A stretch of DNA of 45,859 nucleotides from Bacteroides sp. CAG:1076 (lineage in GTDB: Bacteria > Bacteroidota > Bacteroidia > Bacteroidales > Bacteroidaceae). The notes beneath the pieces are model-generated. The model saw only the letters and a list, made by a program, of their open reading frames with translations, was not told where the DNA came from and did no database searches. The stretch lies in NCBI GenBank assembly GCA_000436795.1, contig HF993216.1, forward strand, positions 1 to 45,859. Reading direction: 5' to 3'. A program made the translations under genes and the position numbers. Positions 17,002 to 25,269 of the stretch are shown in pieces; position 1 is the stretch's first letter; every line of letters begins with the position of its first letter.

Positions 17002-17931
17002 TTATAACTTAGACACGTTTTCCGATTTTCCGGTTATCTGCCGGGGATTGCCGTTGTAGCGGATCTCACCTCCGCTGCTCGTGCTGGTCGACAAAGTTTC
17101 GGTGGCGTGACACAGAATGTCACCTCCCGAGCTGGCACTGGCTTTGACTTGTGACGCTTTCAGGTCCTGGGCGTAAATACTGCCGCTCGATTGTGATGAA
17201 TATTCGGCTGTCGTACATTTACCGGACAGATGGATGTCGCCTGAAGAACTGGTTTGTGCCTGTATGTTCCCTGTACACGACAACGATTTAATATCGCAGT
17301 CGCCCGATGAGCTGGAGCGGAGGCTGGCTTCGTTACAGTGTGCAGTGGCTATTTTTAAATCTCCACTGCTGCTGGCAGAGGCTTCGAGTGTACGGCATGT
17401 CACGCTCTTTATGGCAATATCGCCGCTGCTGGAGGAGGAGATATTCAGGTTGCTGCACTGTATCTTGCCAGCATCGATGTCGCCGCTGCTCGATGTTTTC
17501 AGGTTTACATCTTTGGCTGTTTCCAGCGTACTGGCAAGTGTGATATCGGAAGAACTGGATGTTGTAAATGTTGTTACCTCGGGGGCAAAGACTTTGACTT
17601 CACATTCGTATTTGCCACGTATGGAAACTGCAAGTCCTTTGGGGAAATCGTAGCAGACTTCCAGCTTGTCTCCGTTCTGATGTACTTTTACATAAGGGAC
17701 GATGTTGTCGGGGGCGTAGACTTCGGCATAAGATTCTCCTTTGGTTTGTGTATAGACTACATCTATCGAAGTGGAGGCTTTGATGGAACTGATGTCGCTG
17801 AGTTCAATTTTCTTGGTGACATAGTTGTTGCTGGGCTTGATGTTTTTTCCATTTAAGGAAAAGGAACAGCTCTCGGTTGCCATAAAAGTAAGTGCAATGC
17901 CTAATGTGGCTGCAAATTTAAATGTTTTCAT
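17002..17931 (-). CDS. DUF2807 (GIN domain) beta-helix envelope protein
   Basis: A 309-residue exported protein of the DUF2807 'head GIN domain' family. It opens with a signal sequence containing FMATESCSF; Cys22 could be lipidated, though TESC is a poor lipobox. The pattern VTKKIELSDISSIKASTSIDVVYTQ is typical of the family start. The rest is a run of 20-residue repeats marked by SSSGD(I/L/C), as in a right-handed beta-helix, with a cysteine at the same place in five consecutive repeats. ATG at 17931 is preferred over a TTG two codons upstream. Similar genes often sit singly in Bacteroidetes, and the molecular role is unknown. A weak -7 box (GAAATGTA on +, 17981-17988) lies 50 bases upstream. 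Confidence 0.85.
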   Translation of the reverse strand: MKTFKFAATLGIALTFMATESCSFSLNGKNIKPSNNYVTKKIELSDISSIKASTSIDVVYTQTKGESYAEVYAPDNIVPYVKVHQNGDKLEVCYDFPKGLAVSIRGKYECEVKVFAPEVTTFTTSSSSDITLASTLETAKDVNLKTSSSGDIDAGKIQCSNLNISSSSSGDIAIKSVTCRTLEASASSSGDLKIATAHCNEASLRSSSSGDCDIKSLSCTGNIQAQTSSSGDIHLSGKCTTAEYSSQSSGSIYAQDLKASQVKASASSGGDILCHATETLSTSTSSGGEIRYNGNPRQITGKSENVSKL

Positions 17932-18124
17932 ATGCAATGTGTTTTTTGAGTTTTCTGTTTAGTTAGACGCAAGTTTGCCCGAAATGTAACAAGTTTTACC
18001 GGGAAAAATGAATATGGAATGTAAATTTTGTAGATATCGCTTGAAAAAATAAAATGAATTGTGCCTGAATAGATATGGTTATGTAGTTGATAGGTAAGGC
18101 GTAACAGATGCCGATCATAGCTTG

Positions 18125-18169
18125 AATAAAAAAATCCGGCAAGCTGTGATAGGTTTGCTTGCCGGATTT
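18125..18169 (-). terminator. Terminator of the DUF4494-yggS-DHOD-like operon
   Basis: A perfect 13-bp stem (18132-18144 with 18157-18169) is followed on the minus strand by a run of T (A run at 18128-18134 on +). It lies 24 bases after the stop codon at 18193. Confidence 0.85.
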
Positions 18170-18192
18170 CTTTTCAGGTATCAGAAGAAAAA

Positions 18193-19170
18193 TTATTCTT
18201 CTCTGCTGCTGTAGTATTTCATGAACTGTGTACGTTCGAACGGATTGATGTCGCCTGCAGCTTCGGCATTCATCTTGCCTTTAAACTGCGACAGGCTTTC
18301 GTAGCCTTTATCGTCCATCCATTCAGCCAGTTCTTTCTTCATGTTTCCAATTTCCTTGGCGCCGTACTGGTAAATCACGCTGCATACTTCTACAGCTGCT
18401 GCACCTGCCAGGATTGATTTGATGACACCTTTTCCGCAGTGTACGCCACCGGAAATGGCATAATCCAAGCGTGGTACGGCTGCCGAAGCGATGGCTGTCC
18501 AGCGCAGACGGTCGGCCAGCTCATTCGGAGTACTCATGACGTTGGCATTGGTAAAGGTCATCGTATCGATATTGATATCCGGCTGATAGAAACGGTTGAA
18601 CAGAACTACGGCTGCAGCTCCGTTGGCATAAAGCTGGTTGATGAGGGAAACCGGATTAGTGAAGTTGCTTCCCAGTTTCATGATTACAGGGATTTTTACA
18701 ACTTTCTTGATGTGGCGGAGAATTTCGATATGGCGTTGTTCGAAACTTCCCGGTGTATAATCCTTTTCGGTCTGTAAGGACAGGATGTTCAGCTCCAGAG
18801 CATCGGCTCCGGCTTTTTCCATCATTTCTGCAAAGTCCACCCATTCGCTGTCGCTGTAACAGTTAATGCTGGCGATAACGGGGATGTGACATATTTTTTT
18901 TGTTTCTTCTATCAGGCTGATATGTTCGTTCAGTGCATGCGAGCGTACGTATGTACCCAAATAGTCATCTGCTTCGGGAGAGCCGTATCCCTGCATGGCT
19001 CCTGCCTGCATGTTGATTTGTTCCTCGAAAACAGACTTCAGGACTACAGCTCCTGCGCCGGCTTCTTCCAGTTTTTTAATTTTTTCTGCACTGTTAGTCA
19101 GTCCCGAACTACTGATGATAATCGGGTTTTCAAGTGCCAATCCTGCGAATGTTGTTTTTAGTTGTGCCAT
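18193..19170 (-). CDS. Dihydroorotate dehydrogenase-like FMN protein
   Basis: A 325-residue TIM-barrel protein related to class 1 PyrD: the N-terminus LALENPIIISSSGLTNSAEK and the PVIMKLGSNFTNP strand with its flavin-binding lysine are recognisable. The active-site loop, NxSCPN in true dihydroorotate dehydrogenases, reads LNILSLQT here, and the glycine-rich phosphate site is SGGVHCGKGVIKSILAGA. FMN binding is likely, but orotate formation is doubtful; a different flavin reduction is possible. It is the last gene of a three-gene unit, starting 12 bases after yggS. In my recollection such paralogs coexist with a genuine pyrD in Bacteroides. Confidence 0.82.
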   Translation of the reverse strand: MAQLKTTFAGLALENPIIISSSGLTNSAEKIKKLEEAGAGAVVLKSVFEEQINMQAGAMQGYGSPEADDYLGTYVRSHALNEHISLIEETKKICHIPVIASINCYSDSEWVDFAEMMEKAGADALELNILSLQTEKDYTPGSFEQRHIEILRHIKKVVKIPVIMKLGSNFTNPVSLINQLYANGAAAVVLFNRFYQPDINIDTMTFTNANVMSTPNELADRLRWTAIASAAVPRLDYAISGGVHCGKGVIKSILAGAAAVEVCSVIYQYGAKEIGNMKKELAEWMDDKGYESLSQFKGKMNAEAAGDINPFERTQFMKYYSSREE

Positions 19171-19182
19171 ATTAATTAGATT

Positions 19183-19851
19183 TTAATAGATTCTTTCTCC
19201 AAAAATTTTACTTCCCACACGTACCATCGTACTTCCTTCTTTGACGGCTATCAGATAGTCGTGCGACATACCCATGGATATTTCACGGAATTCCGGACGA
19301 TCGGAAAAATAATCCTTTTTCAGTTCGTCGAAGAATGTTTTCAGTGAATGAAATTCTTTGGCAATTTCTGCCGTGTCGTCTGTGTTTGTAGCCATGCCCA
19401 TGACGCCTGCAATGCAGACGTGATTCAGGCCTTTCCATTCTCCCGCACGAAGCATCTCCCTGCAAGTGTCGAATGTAAATCCGTATTTGCTTTCTTCCTG
19501 TGCGATATGTATCTCGAGCAGGCAGGGGATGACGCGGTTGTACTTGGCAGCTTGTTTGTTGACTTCAGCCAATAATTTATAGGAGTCGGCGGCATGTATC
19601 ATTGCAATGTAAGGTGCAATGTACTTTACCTTGTTGGTTTGCAGGTGTCCGATGAAATGCCATTCGATGTCTTTCGGCAGTTTTTCGTATTTCCCCGATA
19701 ATTCCTGTTCCTTGCTTTCGCCGAAGATGCGCTGTCCGGCAGCATAGGCTGCCTCGATGGCCTCGGCAGGATGGAATTTCGATACGGCTACCAGACGGAC
19801 GTTTTCCGGCAATTCCGCTACCACTTCCTTTAAATTAGTTTGAATATCCAT
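19183..19851 (-). CDS. yggS: YggS/PLPBP family pyridoxal-phosphate homeostasis protein
   Basis: A 222-residue single-domain fold-type III PLP-binding protein. PLP would be held by Lys25 in LVAVSKFHPAEAI. Further family blocks are FGESKEQEL, WHFIGHLQTNKVKYI, GVMGMATNTDD and SMGMSHDYLIAVKEGSTMVRVGS (positions about 184 to 206). Such proteins have no known catalytic activity and help balance free PLP and amino acid pools. It sits between DUF4494 (24 bases) and the DHOD-like gene (12 bases) in an operon. Confidence 0.95.
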   Translation of the reverse strand: MDIQTNLKEVVAELPENVRLVAVSKFHPAEAIEAAYAAGQRIFGESKEQELSGKYEKLPKDIEWHFIGHLQTNKVKYIAPYIAMIHAADSYKLLAEVNKQAAKYNRVIPCLLEIHIAQEESKYGFTFDTCREMLRAGEWKGLNHVCIAGVMGMATNTDDTAEIAKEFHSLKTFFDELKKDYFSDRPEFREISMGMSHDYLIAVKEGSTMVRVGSKIFGERIY

Positions 19852-19875
19852 TATCAGATTTGTTTGTTTTGAGTA

Positions 19876-20355
19876 TTATCTTTTATCGGCATCCGGAAAT
19901 TCTGGCTTTACATCCGGTTCGGCAGAGTAGGGATATACATCCATAATAGCTGTTTCTGCAATGGAAGCAATGGAATAATCAGCCATGGTTCCTTTCATGC
20001 CCTCATCCAGTTTCTTGACCGCATCGCGCAGGTCGGCTGCCTGTACCAGTACGTTTGTTGCCGTTTTCTTTTCGGCTCCGCTTTTTTCGTCGAGCGTAAT
20101 GAAGTACAGCTTGCACTTGAACCAGCGGTCGGCTGCATCTTCTTCGCATGGGAACAGCTCACTGTAATTTGCACGTTTGATATCGGCTACAGTAAATTCT
20201 CCACTGATAAACGGGGTGATTTCTTCGATAATGCGTGACTCTGCTTCTGTAAAACTGAGTGCATCTACTAAGTAAGGTTCTGTTACTTTTTTGTTCATGC
20301 CGTTTTCCGCTACTTTCTCATAGCGGATTTTACATTCGAACCAATTATGCATCAT
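19876..20355 (-). CDS. DUF4494 family protein
   Basis: A 159-residue soluble protein matching the Bacteroidetes family DUF4494: the start HNWFECKIRYEKV, KVTEPYLVDALSFTEAE and RWFKCKLYFITLDE form two similar W-F-x-C-K halves followed by helical stretches. No signal peptide or catalytic motif is seen. Function unknown. First gene of the unit with yggS and the DHOD-like gene; its own promoter lies 38 bases upstream. The two leading ATG codons make the exact start uncertain by one residue. Confidence 0.85.
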   Translation of the reverse strand: MMHNWFECKIRYEKVAENGMNKKVTEPYLVDALSFTEAESRIIEEITPFISGEFTVADIKRANYSELFPCEEDAADRWFKCKLYFITLDEKSGAEKKTATNVLVQAADLRDAVKKLDEGMKGTMADYSIASIAETAIMDVYPYSAEPDVKPEFPDADKR

Positions 20356-20393
20356 AATGAATTTCTTTCTGTGTTAGTTTGACAATGTTCATG

Positions 20394-20401
20394 CAAATTT
20401 A
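20394..20401 (-). promoter_or_regulatory. -7 promoter box of the DUF4494-yggS operon
   Basis: On the minus strand TAAATTTG is an exact TAnnTTTG match 38 bases before the ATG. No strong -33 TTG is visible about 20 bases upstream. Confidence 0.45.
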
Positions 20402-20445
20402 CACTAAAATTTTAATTAAAACTCTTACATAAATAATTTATTTGT

Positions 20446-21681
20446 TTACTCGCGTAGCTTGCATCGGTTCTGTTGCATGAACTCTTGAAGTTCTGCAACG
20501 TGATTTCCTTGTAGCATAATATGGTGGTTTCCCAAAGGATTGGTCAGAAAATAGCTTACAGGCTTGTTAAGCTTGATTTTAAACTGCGTGCGGCATGAAG
20601 TCGCCAGATTGGTATTCTCGGTCAGGTAACCTTCCGCCAGATAATATTCGTCCAGACATTCGCTTCCGCACTTGAAGATGGTAACATCGCCTTCGTGCAT
20701 CATTCCTTGTATAGCTATGCCACTTTGTGTTTCGAAATGGTCGCGTATGATAAAGTCGTTTACTATTTTGGTTGCAATGGTGCAATGGGCCAGCAGTAGT
20801 TCATTGCGTTGGGTATCGATGAAGGAAGGATTTCCCATGAACGAAACCTGTCCGGTAACGGCTTTTGCCATGAGCATAGTCATGATGGCCTGCAAATCTC
20901 CTTCGCAACCGGCCGGAATTCCTTCATTATTTAATAATGATAAGGCCAGACATCCTGTTGTTTTCAATTGTTTGATCAGGGAAAAGCAAGACAAAGCTAC
21001 GGCATCCAACTGTTCGGAAGTGCATAGCTGCTTGATTGCCTTATAGAGTCGCATGGCTTTTAAAAGTTCTTCCGGCGTAGTGTCCTGACAAGCTTTGGCT
21101 TTGTTGGCAAAAATAGAGGCTTCCAGTCCTATTTCGTCATCAGTAATCTCGTAGAAACGTTTGTAAACTTCCTGAAGCGGAATGTCAATGTAGTTCACTC
21201 CCCAGCGCTGGCTTGCTAAGAGATAGTCTACATGACTGGCTACGAGCCATGGAGCTGGAGTCCCGATAACTCCGATTCGCTTGCCCTTCAGTGAGCGCTT
21301 GGCGGCAAATGCCTTATGATGTAGTAATACTTGCTCGGCCATGTAGGCTACTTGTCCGTGGATAATATGTACTTTCATGTCTTTGTTGCGTACACATGCA
21401 GCAATTTCCAGTGCTGCGGCAAGTGAATTGTTCAGTCCGTCGGCAAGCAAGGTTATCGGGTAGGGCAGAATACTGAAGTTTTTGATAACAGTATCTTCTA
21501 CTCCTCCACTGGCAATGAATGCCATTTTGTAGGCGTTGGCTGGAATGCTTTCGGCTTCAGTGTGATGTATCAAGTGTAACGTGAAGTGCTTTTCCAATGC
21601 CATGAAGAGCTCCTTATGATTCTGATAAGTTTGCTCCATCTTGTAACTTCCGGATGTAAATATAATTAGGTATAGATTCAT
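20446..21681 (-). CDS. L-fucose/L-arabinose isomerase-like protein
   Basis: A 411-residue soluble protein. The middle and C-terminal parts show features of the fucose/arabinose isomerase fold: VGVIGTPAPWLVAS-like segment (IGVIGTPAPWL), ALSCFSLI and GIPAGCEGDLQAIMTMLMAK, the last resembling the conserved acidic metal-ligand region. It is clearly shorter than FucI (~590 residues) and has no sugar-utilisation genes around it, so the substrate is unknown. It is transcribed alone, divergent from the aminotransferase; a near-consensus -7 box (TATATTCG on minus, 21710-21717) lies 28 bases upstream. The first Met is kept because NLYLIIFTSG is a plausible first strand. Confidence 0.6.
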   Translation of the reverse strand: MNLYLIIFTSGSYKMEQTYQNHKELFMALEKHFTLHLIHHTEAESIPANAYKMAFIASGGVEDTVIKNFSILPYPITLLADGLNNSLAAALEIAACVRNKDMKVHIIHGQVAYMAEQVLLHHKAFAAKRSLKGKRIGVIGTPAPWLVASHVDYLLASQRWGVNYIDIPLQEVYKRFYEITDDEIGLEASIFANKAKACQDTTPEELLKAMRLYKAIKQLCTSEQLDAVALSCFSLIKQLKTTGCLALSLLNNEGIPAGCEGDLQAIMTMLMAKAVTGQVSFMGNPSFIDTQRNELLLAHCTIATKIVNDFIIRDHFETQSGIAIQGMMHEGDVTIFKCGSECLDEYYLAEGYLTENTNLATSCRTQFKIKLNKPVSYFLTNPLGNHHIMLQGNHVAELQEFMQQNRCKLRE

Positions 21682-21834
21682 AGTTCAATATGTGATAGGT
21701 TTGCATGTACGAATATACGTTTTTTTCTGTTTGCCGACTTGATGTTGTGAAGAGTTTTTATGTTTTTTGATAGAGTTTAGAGCCTGTTTAGGCTTTTCTG
21801 TAAGGACGGTAGCGGATTTATTTTAGAAGAAAAG

Positions 21835-21865
21835 TTGTGCATCTTGTTCTTTCGGGCTATATTTG
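21835..21865 (+). promoter_or_regulatory. Promoter of the aminotransferase-FtsX unit
   Basis: TTG (21835-21837) and TATATTTG (21858-21865) are 20 bases apart and match the Bacteroides -33/-7 pattern. The leader before the ATG is about 24 bases. Confidence 0.65.
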
Positions 21866-21895
21866 TAGCCACGTTTAAAATTAAATTATTAATTT

Positions 21896-23098
21896 ATGCC
21901 ACAAATATCCATTAGAGGAAATGAGATGCCCGAGTCGCCTATCAGAAAATTGGCTCCTCTGGCAGAAGCTGCAAAGGGAAGAGGAATTCATGTATATCAC
22001 CTGAATATTGGTCAGCCGGACCTGCCTACTCCTCGAGCGGCCCTCGATGCGATTCGTCATATAGACCGTACTGTACTTGAATATAGCCCGAGTCAGGGCT
22101 ATCGCAGTTACCGCGAAAAGCTGGTAGGCTATTATAAAAAATATGATATAAACCTTGATGCTGACGATATCATTATCACTACGGGAGGATCGGAAGCCGT
22201 ATTGTTTGCTTTCATGAGCTGCTTGAATCCGGGTGATGAAATTATCGTTCCCGAACCGGCTTATGCCAATTATATGGCATTTGCTATTTCGGCTGGTGCA
22301 ATTATCCGTACGGTTACTACCACAATAGACGAAGGATTTGCCTTGCCGAAGGTGGAAAAGTTCGAGGAATTGATAAACGAGCGTACCAAAGGAATCTTGA
22401 TTTGTAACCCAAACAATCCGACAGGTTACTTGTATACACGTCGGGAGATGAATCAGATTCGCGATCTGGTGAAGAAGTATGATTTGTTCTTGTTTTCCGA
22501 CGAAGTATATCGTGAATTTATCTATACAGGTTCTCCTTATATATCAGCATGCCATCTGGAAGGTATTGAGCAGAATGTTGTCCTGATAGACTCCGTGTCG
22601 AAACGTTATTCGGAGTGCGGAATCCGTATCGGTGCCCTGATTACCAAAAATGAAGAGGTACGTAAGGCTGTTATGAAGTTCTGTCAGGCTCGTTTGAGTC
22701 CTCCGTTGATCGGGCAGATTGCTGCAGAAGCTTCACTTGATGAACCGGAAGAATATTCGCGTGAAATGTATGATGAATATGTAGAACGACGTAAATGTCT
22801 GATTGACGGATTGAACCGTATTCCGGGAGTTTATTCGCCTATTCCGATGGGAGCGTTCTATACTGTAGCCAAACTTCCGGTAGATGATGCTGAAAAATTC
22901 TGTGCATGGTGCCTCACTGACTTTAATTATGAAGGTGAAACCGTAATGATGGCTCCGGCAGCGGGCTTTTATACTACTCCGGGTGCGGGCAGAAATGAAG
23001 TGCGTGTGGCTTATGTGCTGAAGAAGGAAGACCTTGCTCGTGCATTGTTTGTGCTGCGTAAGGCTCTCGAAGCTTATCCCGGACATGTAGACGAGTAA
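21896..23098 (+). CDS. PLP-dependent class I/II aminotransferase (AspC-like)
   Basis: A 400-residue fold-type I aminotransferase. Visible motifs are NIGQPDLPTP near the start, YSPSQGY, CNPNNPTGYLY (170-180), FSDEVYREF (200-208) and SVSKRYSECGIRIG with the Schiff-base Lys236. This resembles aspartate or aromatic aminotransferases of the bacterial I-gamma group; the amino donor cannot be fixed by eye. The next gene, an FtsX-like permease, starts one base after the stop codon, so they are co-transcribed although no functional link is obvious. Confidence 0.9.
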   Translation: MPQISIRGNEMPESPIRKLAPLAEAAKGRGIHVYHLNIGQPDLPTPRAALDAIRHIDRTVLEYSPSQGYRSYREKLVGYYKKYDINLDADDIIITTGGSEAVLFAFMSCLNPGDEIIVPEPAYANYMAFAISAGAIIRTVTTTIDEGFALPKVEKFEELINERTKGILICNPNNPTGYLYTRREMNQIRDLVKKYDLFLFSDEVYREFIYTGSPYISACHLEGIEQNVVLIDSVSKRYSECGIRIGALITKNEEVRKAVMKFCQARLSPPLIGQIAAEASLDEPEEYSREMYDEYVERRKCLIDGLNRIPGVYSPIPMGAFYTVAKLPVDDAEKFCAWCLTDFNYEGETVMMAPAAGFYTTPGAGRNEVRVAYVLKKEDLARALFVLRKALEAYPGHVDE

Positions 23099-23099
23099 T

Positions 23100-24344
23100 A
23101 TGAACTGGAAGCTTTTTATAGCGCGCCGTATTTATAAAAGTGACGAGGGCGGAAAGGAAGTTTCAAAGCCTGCCATACGTATTGCTATGGCAGGCATTGC
23201 CATTGGCCTGGCAGTGATGATTATCTCTGTAGCTGTCGTAATAGGTTTTAAGCATCAGGTGCGCGACAAGGTGGTGGGGTTAAGTTCCGATATCCTTGTT
23301 ACCAGTATGGATGAGGCACAGTCTTATCAGACCACTCCGGTGGTAGCCAATGACAGTTTGGTGCATGTCTTGCAAGCAGTTCCTTCTGTAAGTCATGTAC
23401 AGCGCTATGCTACAAAGCCGGGAATGATTATGACTTCCGATAATTTCCAGGGCATGGTATTGAAAGGTATTGCCCAAGAATACGATACGAACTTTCTGAA
23501 GGAACATCTCCTGGAAGGAGAAATTCCTTCTTTTACCGATTCCACAGCCAGCAATGAGGTCGTAATTTCGAAAACCATAGCCGATCGTTTGTCTTTGAAG
23601 GTAGGAGATAAATTGTATACTTACTATCTGGAAGATAATATTCGTGCCCGCAGGTTGACGGTTGCCGGCATCTATCAGACAAATTTCTCCGCTTACGATG
23701 ACTTATTCCTGATAACAGACTTGTATACGGTAGTACGTTTGAATAACTGGAAGAGGGATCAGGTAGGAGGAGTCGAAATAGAAGTGAGCGATTATGCCTT
23801 GTTGGAACAAATAAATGAAGATATCCGTGGATTGCTGAACGAAAAAACGGACTGCTATGGGAGCGTATATTATTCACGGACGGTGGAAGAAGTGTATCCT
23901 CAAATCTTTGCATGGCTGGATTTGCTCGATATCAATGTGTGGGTTATCCTGATTCTGATGGTAGGTGTAGCTGGGTTTACCATGATTTCCGGCTTGCTGA
24001 TTATCATATTGGAGCGCACCAATATGATTGGAGTCCTTAAGGCGTTAGGAGCGGATAATACGTCTGTGCGGAAAGTCTTCCTTTCATTCTCCGTCATGTT
24101 GATAAGAAAAGGCATGCTTTGGGGAAATGTTGTTGCTCTTCTGTTTTGTTTGTTGCAGTATTATTTTAGAATTATCAAACTCGATCCTGCCACCTATTAT
24201 GTAGATGCTGTTCCTGTAGAGCTGAATGTTGTAGTATGGTTGTTGCTGAATGCCGGGACACTGATTGTGTCTGTCTTGATGCTGGTCGGTCCTTCTTATC
24301 TTGTCAGCCGGATTCATCCTGCCAAATCAATCAGATTTGAGTGA
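23100..24344 (+). CDS. FtsX/LolC-type ABC transporter permease
   Basis: A 414-residue inner-membrane protein of the MacB/LolCDE permease type: an N-terminal TM helix (about 28-50, AMAGIAIGLAVMIISVAVV), a large periplasmic domain (about 55-265), then three TM helices in the FtsX domain (about 275-305, 322-345, 370-400). The coupling pattern ERTNMIGVLKALGADNTSVRKVF follows the second helix. Such permeases move lipoproteins or other envelope cargo with a separate ATPase; no ATPase gene is next to it here. It overlaps nothing but follows the aminotransferase by one base. A shared hairpin terminator follows. Confidence 0.9.
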   Translation: MNWKLFIARRIYKSDEGGKEVSKPAIRIAMAGIAIGLAVMIISVAVVIGFKHQVRDKVVGLSSDILVTSMDEAQSYQTTPVVANDSLVHVLQAVPSVSHVQRYATKPGMIMTSDNFQGMVLKGIAQEYDTNFLKEHLLEGEIPSFTDSTASNEVVISKTIADRLSLKVGDKLYTYYLEDNIRARRLTVAGIYQTNFSAYDDLFLITDLYTVVRLNNWKRDQVGGVEIEVSDYALLEQINEDIRGLLNEKTDCYGSVYYSRTVEEVYPQIFAWLDLLDINVWVILILMVGVAGFTMISGLLIIILERTNMIGVLKALGADNTSVRKVFLSFSVMLIRKGMLWGNVVALLFCLLQYYFRIIKLDPATYYVDAVPVELNVVVWLLLNAGTLIVSVLMLVGPSYLVSRIHPAKSIRFE

Positions 24345-24358
24345 AAAAAATATTTCAT

Positions 24359-24425
24359 AAAAATAAAATGTCCTGATATTTTAAGGGAAAAACTTTCACA
24401 TAGTCTTAAAATATCAGGACATTTT
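24359..24425. terminator. Bidirectional terminator
   Basis: A perfect 20-bp inverted repeat (24366-24385 with 24405-24424) with A-rich left flank and T-rich right flank lies between the convergent FtsX permease and Crp/Fnr regulator genes. Confidence 0.82.
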
Positions 24426-24449
24426 CCGTATTGGATGTTTGATAAGGAA

Positions 24450-25151
24450 TTATCCTATTTTACTTATTTTCTTCAAGCGTTCTTCATCGATGAGCTTTAT
24501 TTTTCTTCCATCGATAATGATTAATTTTTCAGTTGCGAAGTTCGATAGCGTACGGATGGCGTTCGATGTTGTCATGTTTGAAAGGTTTGCCAAATCTTCT
24601 CTTGAAAGATAGATGCTGAGTGTGCACTGATCTTCCTCCAGTCCGTAAGTATCTTTCAGGAACAATAGGGATTCGGCAAGGCGTCCGCGGATGTGTTTCT
24701 GAGTCAAGTTTACTGTACGTTCGTCCGAAATACCCAAATCTTTTGAAAGCTGGCGGATAAAGAACATAGCCAGTTCCGCATTTTCCTGTATCAGCTTGAC
24801 GATAACCGGCATCGGAATCAGGCATATCGTACAAGGTTCGAATGCTGCTGCTGCCGTAACAAAGTTTTCTTCTGCAAAATATGCGCGGTAAGCAAAGTAT
24901 TCCTTATTCTTGATGACACGGATAATCTGGCTGCGTCCGCCAACTCCGTCTTTGTAAATCTTTACTTTTCCACTGAGCAGACACATCAAGTGCATCGGAG
25001 TTTCTCCTTCGCAATAGATTGTCTCATTTTTTTTATATTTCTGTATAGTAAAATTTTGCGCAAGTAATTCTCGTTGCGCTTCGGTAAGAGGCTGCCACAA
25101 ATCAGGGATACTTTCGGCAATCTCGGCTTCTGTTAATTCCTTCTTGACCAT
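24450..25151 (-). CDS. Crp/Fnr family transcriptional regulator
   Basis: A 233-residue regulator with a cNMP-binding-type beta-barrel (about residues 20-125, KYKKNETIYCEGETPMHLMCLLSGKVKIY), a dimerisation helix, and a C-terminal winged helix with YLSREDLANLSNMTTSNAIRTLS (about 180-202) as helix-turn-helix. No cysteine cluster for an FNR-type Fe-S centre is visible at the N-terminus, so direct oxygen sensing is unlikely. It stands alone with an exact -7 box, and a 27-bp dyad fills most of its leader, which suggests autoregulation. Confidence 0.92.
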   Translation of the reverse strand: MVKKELTEAEIAESIPDLWQPLTEAQRELLAQNFTIQKYKKNETIYCEGETPMHLMCLLSGKVKIYKDGVGGRSQIIRVIKNKEYFAYRAYFAEENFVTAAAAFEPCTICLIPMPVIVKLIQENAELAMFFIRQLSKDLGISDERTVNLTQKHIRGRLAESLLFLKDTYGLEEDQCTLSIYLSREDLANLSNMTTSNAIRTLSNFATEKLIIIDGRKIKLIDEERLKKISKIG

Positions 25152-25153
25152 AA

Positions 25154-25180
25154 GTGCTATAAAACCATGTTTTGTAGCAC
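25154..25180. promoter_or_regulatory. 27-bp near-perfect dyad in the Crp/Fnr leader (candidate operator)
   Basis: Arms GTGCTATAAAAC (25154-25165) and GTTTTGTAGCAC (25169-25180) are inverted repeats with one mismatch around a 3-base centre. The dyad runs from two bases before the start codon to the edge of the -7 box, covering the predicted transcription start. Confidence 0.5.
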
Positions 25181-25187
25181 AAAGGTA
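25180..25187 (-). promoter_or_regulatory. -7 promoter box of the Crp/Fnr regulator
   Basis: On the minus strand TACCTTTG is an exact TAnnTTTG match, 28 bases before the ATG. A -33 element is not clear. Confidence 0.5.
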
Positions 25188-25218
25188 GGAAGAAAAATTT
25201 AAAAACTTGATTTTCTCC

Positions 25219-25260
25219 TTGAAAAATGTCGTATAGACATGTGGATTTGTTATATATTTG
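25219..25260 (+). promoter_or_regulatory. Promoter region of the DUF5686 gene
   Basis: Two alternatives overlap. TTG at 25219-25221 with TGGATTTG at 25242-25249 (one mismatch, 20-base spacing) would give a leader of about 14 bases. The exact -7 match TATATTTG at 25253-25260 has no clear -33 and would put the start almost at the ATG. Confidence 0.4.
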
Positions 25261-25269
25261 CTTCGATTT

